Positions 22,041 through 34,000 of a DNA stretch of 64,000 nt are shown piece after piece. Location of the stretch: positions 1,345,501-1,409,500 of the forward strand of contig JAFCIZ010000001.1 of assembly GCA_017871115.1 (NCBI GenBank). The letters run 5' to 3'. The notes beneath the pieces were generated by a model. It was given only the letters and a program-made list of their open reading frames with translations, was not told where the DNA came from and did not search any database. Both the position numbers and the translations under genes were made by a program. Positions within the stretch are counted from its first letter, which is position 1, and the number at the start of each line of letters is the position of its first letter. Source of the stretch: Cunninghamella blakesleeana (Eukaryota > Mucoromycota > Mucoromycetes > Mucorales > Cunninghamellaceae).

Positions 22041-24720
22041 TCAGAATAAATAAATATAAATCAATTTAAATAAATATATAAAAAAAAGGTAGAAATAAAA
22101 AAATTATTGGGAAAAATATTAGTAAATCACTTGATATAATTAATTGTTGTTGTTAATATATTAAAAAGAAAGGAATGAGTTAAAGAAGAGTAAAATAATA
22201 AAATACAACAAAAAGAAAATATTAAAAAAAAGGAGTGAATAGGTTAAGGGGATGAGTAATAATATATTATATATATATAAAAATAAAGAGGGAAGAAAAG
22301 AGAAAAAAAAAAAGAAAGAAAGCAACCGAAAAAAAAAAAAAAAATCATTACCAAAATAAAAAAAAAAATAAAGGTAACACAGTACAAATTTTATAATTTA
22401 TAATTACTCTTATTATTATTTCTTTTTCTATATATTTATTTATAATATAATATAGTAATATATATAGTATAAATGTATATATATATATATATATACTATA
22501 TACTATATACTATATTATTATTATTATTATTATTATTAATATTATAATAATAATAATAATAATAATAACAATAATAATAATATAGTTATATATATAATAT
22601 AATATATAATATTATAAAATAGAATGGATTAGTGTTAGTATTATATTATTGATGATCAATTAAAAATAGATAATAATATAAATAAATTATTTAATTTTAT
22701 TTTTTTATAATAGTGCACGTTATATTTTTAAATTATAACTCAGTCCATTGCTTATTGGAGGTCATATTAAAAAAAAACAATAAAAATGACTATTTTATCC
22801 TTTCTACTTTTTTTTAATTTTATTACATAATTCTATTACTCTATAGTTATATATATATACATCAAAAATATAGAGTAAAAATCACTATTATAATATATAT
22901 ATAATTATGTCATTTGATAAGATATAAAAAAAGACAAGTTATACAGAAATATAATTTTTTATTTATTTATTGGACCCTTACACTCTCATTTCTTGGTTGA
23001 TTGTATTACCGAACTTATGCATAGGCTCAAGTTATTTATTTTAGATATTAGTGTTTAATTCGTTTCGTACCTTCGAGTTTTCTTGATAAAATAGTATAAG
23101 AATATCATTTTAAAAGGTACTTATCAGTTTGAAAAACGAAATATAAGGAACATGACAAAGAATAATTGGTGAAAAGGTATATTTTTGGCACATGGCATGA
23201 TAAATAAATAATATTGATTAATTAAATAAGCATAGTTTTTTTTTTTTTTTTTTTTTTTAAAAAAAAGAAAAATATGATATTTAAAATATTAATAAGTATT
23301 AAGTTGATGGACTTTTAAATGATTTTGATTGTTCTTTTATGCATATTTATTTATTTTAGACTCTTTTTCTAAAGCCATAATTAATAGCTTAGCTGATAGT
23401 TTGGGGTAAGATATCGTTAGTGGAAAAAATAATATTACTTTTACTGCTGAATGAGATTTATGGAAGGATATAGAAACATTTTTTTTTTTTTAAAAAAAAT
23501 AGCTAGGCCATGACATGATCCTTTCCATTACTTGATTATTTTCTATTTTTTTTTTTTTTTTTAAGAATTTATAATAATAAAAGGTAAAGATAGCATTGAC
23601 AATTATTTATTTATTTTTTGTTCTTGCTATTGTTTCAAACAGTTATTGGCCATAACATATATATATGGTTTTTAAATATTAAATACAATGATTATTATTA
23701 TTTCAAAGAAAACCTACTTGAAAAAATGAATTTTTTTAAAAAATTTATCTTTTATTTCAATTTAAGGCGTGTATCTCCAACTCAATTATTATTTCAAAAT
23801 AACACGAGAAAGAAGAACAAGAAAAATGGCTCCAAAAGAGTTTTCTAAAAAACCACTTTTAACCTCCGCCGCATTTTTATTTTTGATCATAAAACCTTTT
23901 GATAGAAATGGCATATAAATGAATATGATAAAGTAATGATTTTATAATTATTTAAATTAATTTTATTGTGAATCTACAATTATTAAAAAAAATAAAACTT
24001 ATTTTTTAAAAAAAATTCTTTTCCTGGGCTAACAAATCTTTTAGAATGGTAACCACAGTTTGGCTCTTCGTTCCCCCAACTTTTTTTTTTTTCTATTCCC
24101 AATGGTCGTATGTAATTAGTTATTTCTCATGATATATTTATTATTTAAGTTCATGGAATTGAACCTTTATCGAGAACCAAATATATAAAAAAAGAATTCT
24201 TTTTCTGTGAAATTGCATATGTATAAAAGCGTAGATCCTAATTCCAAGTATAATTTAATTTAAATTAATATGTCCTAAAGGCAGACCAAAACTGGATTTC
24301 TTAACAATATATTGACGTATGACTAACAATCAAATTAAAGTTAAACATATAAAAAATACAATAATCCAAATTCTTTTATATAATTGAGTTTTTTAAAAAT
24401 AAAAGCTGATAAAAAACATACATCTTAATAATAGTAACAAGATTATGTATTTATATATCATCAGTTTATCTTGGTGTAAATCAACTGAAAAGATTTTTTA
24501 AAGATTAATTTTAAAGTTCAGTATTTAAACCTCCGGTTACTTATTTTTTTTAAAAAAAAAATTAAATTTTTTCTCTCGCTTCTTTTCTTTTTTACTACAC
24601 CTTTTATTTTATTCCTTCCTTCCTTTTCTTTTGGTTTATTTTCCTTTTTTCTCTTCTTTTATTTATTTATTATATATATATATATATATATTCCCTTCCT
24701 TTCCTTGTACATAGTATATT
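22041..24720. other. Long AT-rich intergenic region (2.7 kb)
   Basis: Shared upstream space of the phosphatase (-) and glucosamine-6-phosphate deaminase (+). It holds a palindromic trinucleotide array (separate entry), T/A homopolymers at 23238-23258, 23480-23498 and 23548-23563, and AT runs. An ATG at 23826 opens a 30-codon frame (MAPKEFSKKPLL and a hydrophobic end) that I cannot support as a gene. Confidence 0.5.
22476..22583. repeat. Palindromic ATT/AAT array
   Basis: A TA/TACTATA run is followed by (ATT)n, which turns at TTAATATTATAA into (ATA/AAT)n. The two trinucleotide blocks are reverse complements and could fold into a hairpin of about 25 bp. Confidence 0.8.
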
Positions 24721-26260
24721 ATGAGACTTATAGTACGTGATAATTTTGACGAAGTATCTATGTATACTGGTAAATAATAAAAGAATACAAATATAATATA
24801 GGTTATAGTAATATCTTAAAAAAGAAGGGACTTTTTTTATGCACACATATATTAGCACATATATACTGAAGTAATTTATTAATCATATATATATATTCTT
24901 TTATTATTCTTTTTATAATTATTATTATTAGCTTATTATGTTAAAGAACGGATTAAACAATTTAAACCTTCAAAAGATAGACTTTTTGTAATGGGTTTAC
25001 CAACTGGTTCATCACCTATTGGCGTATATCATAAGCTTGTAGACTTTTATAACTCTGGAGAAGTTAGTTTTGAACACGTAGTTACTTTTAATATGGATGA
25101 ATATGTAGGCTTACCTAGGTAATATATAAATAGATAGATTTTTTTTTTTAAAAAAAAGAAAACTATATATTGATGAATCATTTTTTTTATTTTATTTTAG
25201 AGATCATCCTCAATCATATCATACCTTCATGTGGAATCATTTATTTAAACATATCGATATCAAAAAAGAAAATGTACATATATTGGACGGCAATGCTGAA
25301 GATTTAGATGAAGAATGTCGTAAATTTGAAGCGGAAATTGCTAAATTGGGTGGTATTGAATTATTTCTTGGTGGAATTGGTCCTGATGGTCACATTGCTT
25401 TTAATGAACCTGGATCTTCTTTAACTTCACGAACTCGGGTTAAAACATTGGCATACGAAACTATTATTGCAAATGCTCGTTTCTTTGGTGGCGATGTTTC
25501 AAAAGTACCAAAATTAGCATTAACTGTTGGTGTAGCGTAAGTTGATCCAAATATGTATAGTTTTTTTTTTAATGATCATATATTGATATATAAAAATATT
25601 ATTGATATTAATATTCAAACATTAATCGTTGATTATTATTTAGTACTGTGATGGATGCTCGTGAAGTTGTTATTGTTATTACTGGCGCTCATAAAAGTTT
25701 GGCATTAGCTAAATGTATTGAAGAAGGCGTTAATCATATGTGGACTGTATCTGGTAAGAATATAAGGGATGAAATAAAAGTAGTAATAAAAGTGATATTC
25801 TATATAGATTTTCAATACTGACAGAAAGTACGTGCTATTTTTATTTTTATTTTTTAAAACTTAGCTATTCAAATGCACCCAAAGGGATTAATTGTATGTG
25901 ACGAGGATGCTACTTTAGAATTACATGTCAAGGTAATTTTTTAATATAAATAAATAAAATAGATGATCGCATGAATAATTGGATAGAAATAGAAATAACC
26001 TTATTGTTTTTATGATTTTTTATTTCTAGACTGTAAAATACTTTAAATCAATAGAGCATGTACATCACTCTATTATTGGACCTCATAATTTAGGATTACA
26101 AGGTAATTTATTACGGAATATGGTAGATACAAATCAGGCTGCAAAAAGACGTAGAAGACTGATGTTGGAAAGCCTTTTAAATAAAGATGATGAAGATAAT
26201 GAAAGTAGTTTATCATCTTCCGATGATGAAAGTAATACTAAAAAAAAGAGAAAAGCTTAA
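24721..26260 (+). CDS. nagB: Glucosamine-6-phosphate deaminase/isomerase
   Basis: Converts glucosamine-6-phosphate to fructose-6-phosphate plus ammonia, linking amino-sugar (chitin/chitosan) recycling to glycolysis; cytosolic. About six exons. The start at 24721 gives [16 protein letters not shown] joined to AYYVKERI, as in the family. Conserved parts: [18 protein letters not shown] (phosphate loop), [11 protein letters not shown] with catalytic Asp, [31 protein letters not shown] with catalytic His, [20 protein letters not shown] and [20 protein letters not shown]. The body ends near [16 protein letters not shown] tail of about 55 residues follows, first Arg-rich (AAKRRRRL), then acidic, ending TKKKRKA; bacterial enzymes lack it and it looks like a nuclear-localisation-type tail. 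Exons after 25640 are short and phase-consistent. Confidence 0.95.
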
Positions 26261-26626
26261 AAAAAAGAAAAAGAACAAAAATAAATCCATTTTATTTTAT
26301 TATTATCATAATTATAAGGATATAATCATAAGGAGAGGTTTTTTTTGAAATATAATTAATTTTTATTCAAGTGTGAATTGATAGAATATAAGATGAATAT
26401 AAATAAATAAATAAATAAATAAATAAATACTACCTACTTCTATAAAATAGCAAATAATATGTCAAAAAGAAGCTACTTTGTATATAAAAAAATCGCGCCT
26501 TGAAAAAGCTCAATCGGATTTTTATTTTGATGTAATACAAACTTAAATAACATAAATAAAAAAAAATGTTTATTCACTTTTTTTTTTAAATTAGATTCTT
26601 TTTTCTTTTATATATTTATATGTAAT
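26261..26626. other. Short intergenic region with (AAAT)n
   Basis: Contains an AAAT tetranucleotide run at about 26399-26428 and T tracts. No gene. Confidence 0.5.
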
Positions 26627-27346
26627 ATGATATTACCATATACTGTTAAAGATGTTAGTTTTAAAAATACGAAATCTCGGTCTAAGTTTAGATATTTAAA
26701 TAAACGATGTGGTGTGTTCTCCTTTGTATTCCTCATATTTTTCACCATATGTTTAGTGATATATAATAGCCATTATTTACCTTCTAATAAAACAGAGCTT
26801 AAAAACAACTTTCACGATAACAGTAATAGTAAGCTTCAAAATGAAATTAATACATTAATAGCTTCTCACAAAGTCATTGTTTTCTCAAAAACATATTGTC
26901 CGTAAGTTTTGTATATATACATGCTTTATTATTATTTATGATATCTGTTAATATTTTTTTTCGTATTTATTATTATTATTGTTATTTTTACTTATTAAAA
27001 ATAAATAGATTTTCGAAAAAAGCCAAAGAGCTATTAAATACTTTTCAATTTAAGATTCCTTATCATATTATTGAGGTTGACCTTAGAGGTAAATTTAGTC
27101 ATAAAAAATTGAAATAATATAAAACAAACAAATGGCGTGATATAAATATAAACTGATCATATATATTTACTGATAGATGAGGCAGCAGAAATCAAGCAAA
27201 TTCTAGGGATTAAATCAAGTAGGTATACATTCCCAAATATTTTTGTCAATGGTATTTCAATTGGTGGTGCCTCTGAATTAGAAACAATGAATGAAAATGG
27301 CGATTTAAAAAAGTTGCTTATTGCTGAAGGTGTCATTACAGATTAA
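26627..27346 (+). CDS. Membrane-anchored monothiol glutaredoxin (Grx6/Grx7-like)
   Basis: Glutathione-dependent oxidoreductase, probably in the early secretory pathway. Three exons with phase-consistent junctions. An N-terminal cytosolic stretch is followed by one hydrophobic segment (GVFSFVFLIFFTICLVIY, about residues 30-47), a linker and the glutaredoxin fold. The first intron splits the active site: KTYCP joins FSKKAKELL, giving CPFS, a single-Cys site as in the Grx6/7 group. Later signatures are IEVDLRDEAAEI, the cis-Pro/GSH-binding TFPNIFVNG and GGASELETMNENGDL, ending AEGVITD. The topology (type II signal anchor) is inferred from the single N-terminal helix. Confidence 0.9.
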
Positions 27347-27733
27347 TTTTTTATTGTATCATTATAATATTTTTTTTTTTTTTTTTGAATCCCATAAATC
27401 GAAGTGATTCAGTGGATTTCCGTTATTGTTTTTATTATTTTTATTATTAATCTTTATATAGTAGCTAACTGTAACATTGTTTGTATATAAATTGGGTATT
27501 GTTTTTGATTACATTTAACATGGTAGTTAAGATATATTTTCTTTTTCTTTTTTGAATAAAGTACTTAAAAAAAAAATTATGCTATTTTAGAGTTGTGTGT
27601 ATGGTATATAATATAAATGTGTATTTGAAATCAAAATTTTATTTGAAGTTGATGTTTGGCATGAACGATTATAATATAGCTTTGATGACCATTTTCTATA
27701 AAAGCAAAAATAAAATTATTTAGTTTAATGGTA
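27347..27733. other. Convergent intergenic region
   Basis: 3' flanks of the glutaredoxin (+) and FANCL (-) genes. T run at 27371-27386. No gene. Confidence 0.5.
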
Positions 27734-29260
27734 TTAATCAAGTTTATATATACGGATATGGATATTTACTTCGTCACAGTATGGGCATTTTCCAAACAGC
27801 ATATTAAAGCTTCTAGTGCTTGAGGGATCAGATCGAAGGCACTAATCATATAATAATAATAATAATAATATTAATGAAATAGCAATTTTTTTTAATATTT
27901 ATATATTTCTTTCGCTTTTTTTATACCTCAAACAAACAAGTAGGATGGAATCCACGATTACATAAGTGATTTTGACAAATGGTATCAGGGGTTTCTTGAT
28001 GATTCATTTTGTCTAATTTATAAGTATAACAAATAGCACAAGCAATATCATCATCTTGATGTTGTTGTTGTTGTTTCCCATTAACCAAATCCGTATTTTT
28101 TAAAGAATTAGAGGAGGTAGACGATAAGGATTGAATGGTAGGTAAAGGAATAATTAAATTTTTATATATCGATAGATCAGTGTTCCATTTTTGTTCATTT
28201 ATATAGGTATGCCAAGAAGATTGAAAAGGTTTTATATTTTTTTCTGTTCCAAAAAAACGTATAGAAGGAGGTTGTTGTGTTGGATGGTACGTATCTTGAA
28301 TCGTTAATTGTAGTGAGCAATGATTTCCTAAAGCTATTCTTCGCCATGTATCTGACCTTAATGGTTTATCTGGATCTATTACACGTGCATGTTGATCTAA
28401 TTCATCCATATTATCAAAAAATTCTTGAAAGGTATTTATTTTTAAAAGTATATTGTGTATAATATTAGGTAAAGTAGATGGTGCTTGTTGTAAATGTTCA
28501 TTGAGGTTGACAGGCGTAATTGTTATTACATTATTGTTTTTATTATCCGTGGTGGTGGCTGGTAAGTCAACTGAAACACTAGGTGGTTGTAAAGGATAAT
28601 GTTGAGGTATATATATTTTAATAGAATGGGATCGGTTTTTATTATCTTGACACTTAAATATTAGATCTTCCATTGTATCATTCATATATACAAGTTTATC
28701 ATAACCAATTTCATTTATTTCTGTATATAACATATTGAAACGCTCAGCTAATACTTTTGATTGAATTGTTTCTGTTCGTATACATGATTGTTCCTTTAGT
28801 ATTTAAAAACAATCATAATAAATATTAATAATAATGAATTTGTGATCCATATATATATGTATTATTTGAATTAATCCATTCATTATATTATGTACCAAAG
28901 TAGCTTTTAAATCGCTTAAAAATAATCCAATGTCTTGACACTGATTTAAACGAGACTGTATAGTTGATTGATAAGGTAATAATAACGTTTGAAGTTCTTG
29001 ATTCCCATATATTTTTGCTGATTGGCTTGTAGAAGCATTAGCTAGGTGTATTTCAATATAAAATTCTTTCTCCTGTTTTAATTGTAAGTTTTATAATATA
29101 TATATATATATAATTCATTAGCATAAATACTAATACTAATAATAATGTTTATTTATATATTTTAATTTTTTATTGTTACATGAATTGGAAAAAATCCTCT
29201 ATATACATTTCCTAAATGATCAGCAGGTGCAATTAAAGGAAAAGCATGAAGATATGACAT
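27734..29260 (-). CDS. FANCL: Fanconi anaemia E3 ubiquitin ligase FANCL
   Basis: RING-type E3 that monoubiquitinates FANCD2/FANCI in interstrand crosslink repair; nuclear. About five exons. Exon 1 (from 29260) gives MSYLHAFPLIAPADHLGNVY and joins EKEFYIEIHLANAS (ELF-like part). The next exons hold the double-RWD (URD) region, with YIPQHYPLQPPSVSVDLP, FFDNMDELDQHARVIDP and RSDTWRRIALGNHCSLQLTI, close to animal FANCL. The C-terminal RING reads DDDIACAICYTYKL, TICQNHLCNRGFHPTCLFE, then across the last intron CLRSDPSSTRSFNMLFGKCPYC. The zinc ligands C-x2-C, C-x4-C, H-x2-C and C-x2-C are all present, and TRSFNMLFGKCPYC matches the animal TSRQSFNIIFGECPYC. A Gln run precedes the RING. The start lies 187 bp from the divergent SANT gene. 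Confidence 0.95.
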
Positions 29261-29447
29261 AAAGAATAAGAATAAAATAAAAAAAAGGAAAAAAATTGAT
29301 TCTTAAAAAAATGAATTTAAAAAAATATTTAAAACTCGGCGCGCTCGAACTTTTTTTCTAAACGCGAGAGCCAATTTTTTTTTTTTCCTTTCCATTTTAT
29401 TTTTTAATAAATAATAAATATTATATAATACACATACGAATAATATC
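29261..29447. promoter_or_regulatory. Shared promoter region between FANCL and the SANT-domain gene
   Basis: 187 bp separate two divergent start codons, so a bidirectional promoter is likely (inference from spacing). It contains the GC-containing words CTCGGCGCGCTCGAAC (about 29334-29349) and AAACGCGAGAGCC, unusual in this AT-rich setting and reminiscent of G1/S MluI-box-type sites, plus T tracts. Factor binding is untested. Confidence 0.5.
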
Positions 29448-30591
29448 ATGACAGTATCATCAACATCATCAGCAACAGAAGCTGCACCAGCAACTACACA
29501 TAAACCAAGAAGTATGAAAGCTGGTGAGCGTAATGTAATTCGTTCTAATGATTCAGCTAGTTTATGGAATGTTACTCTATCACCTGGTTGGACAGAGGAT
29601 GAATCAGAAATCTTAAGACGTTGTATTATAAGATTTGGTGTTGGTAATTGGGCAAAGATCATCGATAGCGGGCTTCTTCCTGGGAAAACAAATGCCCAAA
29701 TGAATCTTCAACTACAACGTTTATTAGGTCAACAAAGTACTTCAGGTAAAATTAATAAATAAATAAACTTGATCTTATTTTTTTATATTTATATATAAAT
29801 GGAATATATGTAATTAAAAAAAAACTGTATCCTTTGATTTTTTTTATTTTATATTATAGAATTTGCTGGTATACACCTTGATCCTAAGCATGTAGGTAAT
29901 TTTAATGCTACTCGTGTTGGTCCAGATATCAGACGTAAAAACAATACTATTGTTAATACTGGTGGCAAACTAACAAAAGAAGAATTACAAGAACGTAAAA
30001 ATAAAAACAAAGAAATGTAAGGATGATGACATTCAAATATTATTACATTTTAATATTTGTGTGTATTTACTGGATTTTAACCATTTTATTATTTTATTTA
30101 TTGTAGATATGGATTACCAGAGCATAAATGGAAAAATATCACTTTATTAACTGTCAAAGAATTAAAATCTGTAAGTTTATATATATATCGTGATCAGGAA
30201 TATATTTAAATATTTATTGAATAAATTAAATACTATAAATATATACATATTAATAGAAAAAGAAAATGGTAAGGCAAAAGGAAAGTGATCTTAAACAATT
30301 AAAGCGAGAATTACAAGATGTACGAAAGCAAATCCGTGATATTGCTAAATTGGATCCTGACCGAGTAGAGAGATTGATGGTAATTTTTTTAAATATATAT
30401 ATATATATAATTAAATAAGAAACAAAAATATTTATGAGTGGTGTATAATTAATATGATTTATTTATTTATATAGAATGAAATAAACCCATCATCATCACC
30501 ATCATCATCACCAACACCATCACCATCGCCACTTAGTAATAACATAATATCAGACGAGGAAACACCTACAAAGAAATTAAGAGTAAATTAG
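29448..30591 (+). CDS. SANT/Myb-domain protein of unknown function
   Basis: Five exons. Thr/Ala/Ser-rich start, then a single SANT/Myb-like domain at about residues 46-90: LSPGWTEDESEILRRCIIRF, GVGNWAKIIDSGLLPGKTNA, QMNLQLQRLLGQQSTS, with Trp at the first and third helix positions. A conserved stretch follows (EFAGIHLDPKHVG, GPDIRRKNNTIVNTGGKLTKEE, YGLPEHKWKNITLLTVKEL), then a coiled coil (KKKMVRQKESDLKQLKREL) and a Ser/Pro-rich, acidic and basic end (TPTKKLRVN). The phrase LPGKTxAQ-QxQRLLGQQS is one I recall from uncharacterised eukaryotic Myb-like proteins. Probably nuclear and DNA- or chromatin-binding. The specific role is unknown; the divergent pairing with FANCL may or may not mean anything. 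Confidence 0.85.
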
Positions 30592-31031
30592 ATTATAGTC
30601 ACCTCATTTTTATATGTATTTAAATATTTAAATTTGTACACGACATTTGCATTCATTGATTAAACTTTTTTAATAAATAAGAAATATATATATATATATA
30701 TATATAAATATTTGAAAGTGATCATATATCAAAAGAAGTACATGAGAACGTATAATAATGGATTGGGTTGGCTTGTTTGGAAGGATTTTAATATTTGGTA
30801 AATCCTTAGCTGGATAATATATAAGCAGTATAAGAACTAATAAATTAATAAAATAAAATATGTACTTTTTCATATTTTTTATTTTCACATTAAATAAATT
30901 ATACCAGATGAACAAGAATATATATATTTATATCTTTATTATAGGGTTATCAAACGTTAAATAAAATGATGAAAAAGTATAAGCTTTTATTTATATATAA
31001 AAAATTCCATTATATTTATCAATCAAGATGA
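30592..31031. other. Convergent intergenic region
   Basis: 3' flanks of the SANT gene (+) and UFD2 (-); AT run at 30686-30706. No gene supported. Confidence 0.5.
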
Positions 31032-34000
31032 TTATTCACTAGTATCCATTGATACTGACTTTTTATTTTTTTGCTGAAGTTTCCAATTTTCTATTTTTTC
31101 CTTTAATTCCGTTGCTATAGAATAAATAAAGTAATGAAGGTAAGTTCATTTTATAATATATATATATATAGTGTTGTTTTATATGTATATATTTAAAATA
31201 CGTACCTGGTTGAACCATATCCATAGTTAAAGGTGAACGGTTGAATGGATCACGAGTATCACCTAAAAGATGTGCTCGAATAGTACTTCTATCCACAATG
31301 GTATTAGAGCTTGGAAGTAAGACGGGGTCTTCCATCAAAGAAAAGAAAATGGGATCTATAATACATATAATTATAAAAATAATAAATGATAAATGTAATA
31401 GTAGTTATTAAAAATGAATGAAATCATGATCATGATTATTATGATTACCCTTCTTCATAATTAATTAATTAAATAAAAAATAACATACCTAAAAATTCAT
31501 CAGGAACTTCACCCAATTCTTCTTCCTCCTGAGCTTCGTGTTTAACTGCATACTCAACTTGATCAACAAATTTTTTCAAAGATGCAATGTCGTCGGATGA
31601 TTTAAGGCTGTATTTTTGTAAAATGGAGGCTGCTTTTGAAAAATATTCTTGACGATAAGATCTTGTATCTCTTGCTACAGCTTGTACAAAAGTTGGTGTT
31701 TGGAGGTTTAAATAAATGTTGATCAATTCAGATAATAGTTGTCTAGGTTGGAAATGATATTTTTGTGGATTTTTAACCTTGAGTTCGGTACATTTAGGAC
31801 CAACAAGTTGTGCAAGATTATAATCCAACATTGCTGCTAATCGGTCAACAATTTCATCAACCATGAATGGTTGTACTACTTCTGCTGACATATATCCAAG
31901 CATATGAATTGTTTCGTTACCAAGTGCTACATATGATTGAGCTTGACGTTCTAATGATCGTAAAGTTCCTTCACGTTCTTGTCTTGTTTCCTATAGTAAA
32001 GAAAATAATAAAAGATAATAATTCTTGTCATTAATTATATTTCCTTTTTACTTATAATAATGATAATAGTAATGGTATATATATATTAAAAAAAAGTCGA
32101 TTACCATAGGCTGAGCTTGCCATGCAGTAATGTTCTCCATATCAGATTGAATTTGATGAATTTCGGTTAATTTACTAAGACTTTCATCCATAAGATAAGT
32201 AATATCACTCATTAGCATATTAATAAATCTTGTAAACAATTCAGAATTCCTAATTTGAATTACAAATATAGATAAGTAAATAAATAAATATAGATAATAT
32301 ATATTAATGAATAATATATATATATATATTTATACATACTTGCTTTCTTCACGTAATTGTTGTCTGTGTGTAGGATGATTCCAAATTCTTTTCATTACAT
32401 GACTAATATTATATCGAATATTGAATTTATCATAAAATTGAGAGCTTGCTCCAGTCTGTTCCACATCTATTAAAAAAAATATAGCAATAATAAAGTAATA
32501 AAAATTAAATTATGAGGCCAAAGAGATTAATATATATATACCGCGGCTACTATCACTACTACTATTAATTATTACCAACATAGAAGGACATTAATGAGGG
32601 AACAAGATGTTTCAAAGCCAAACGGTTTGAATTTAATACAGCTTCTAATTCGCCAGGGATACCATTACCAAGTGGGTGAGTGAAATAAAAGAGAATCTAT
32701 ATATTAAATAAATGGTATGTAAATTAAATGATAATAAACAATAGTTTTATATGCATGTCATACTTTATAAAACTAATATACATTTGGATATACGTTCACT
32801 TACTTCCACAAATTTAGCTTTTAAATAAGGATTCTTAACATACTTTGTATTTCTTAAAAATGTGATGAGGAAAGTAACTAATTCTTCCTGAGGATATTGT
32901 TTGATTACTTGAGTTTCGTAACCATACCTATATAAATCAGTACAATAAAATAAAATAAAATGGTAAATAAATACATAAAAAAAATCTTCCACTTGTATGT
33001 GTATTTCAACTTACTTTCCAAGGAAAATAAAATATTCCACAATATCTTCAATAATCCATTCGGGAAGCATTGAGAATTCTTCAGGGATATTATTTGGTAA
33101 GGGTAATTGAACAGTTTCCCATGGATGACGATGCTTTGAATCCACCATACGAACTAACCAAGCCATTACTAAATTATAGAATTGCATCAATTTACCGAGA
33201 AATTCAGGATCTAGAAGTACTGTTTCATATGCAAGTTTTTGTTGTGTCATCTTTTCAAAATTAGCCTAAAATAATAAATATAATATCGTGAAAAAAAAAA
33301 GTGAGTCATTAATGCTAAATTTTTCACCCATTTTTTTTATTTTACTTTTTCTAAAAAATAAATGATCTAATCACCTTAAGTTGTTTAGCTACATATTCTT
33401 GAATAACACCTTGAGGAGTCTAATTTCAATAATAAAAATAAAAAATAATAATTTTATTAGTATCATCCGTTTTATTACTTATTTATGCGAGTATTATATA
33501 CATTATTGATAACTTACATTTGCAGTTTGTGCAGCATCCGCCTGTGCTTTTTCAGACTGTTTTTTAAGTTCTCCATATTCTCGAATAAAGTAATTAAAGT
33601 TTATAAATGATCGAATAGGACCATAATGTAAAAAGGTCATTGTCATAAAAAAGGTTTCTGTGATAAAGTTATGGGCTAAAATAAAAATAAAAATAGAATT
33701 TAATATAGTATTTAATAAATAATTAAAATAAACAGTGAATAAAAAAATATATAATAAATAATTAAAATAATATTCATAACCTTCACTTACAATTAGATGG
33801 TTGTACGGCACTATAATAGGCATCAGACTGAACTTCATCCGCATTAATTTTCGTATCTTTTCTAACATCAATTCTACTACTTGTTCTAAAGTAGCTTCCA
33901 TCGATTTTGTCAATCTACATTCAAAAATAAAAATAAAGTATACAGAAAAAGGAATATTATCAATATTCATAAAATCAATATATTTAAACATATATATGTT

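Noticed and set aside
23826..23918. 30-codon frame MAPKEFSKKPLL with hydrophobic end
   Set aside because: Too short, no splice continuation or homologue; noted only as a possible relic.
29303..29662. 119-codon minus-strand frame
   Set aside because: Antisense to the SANT gene exon and the shared promoter; no independent support.
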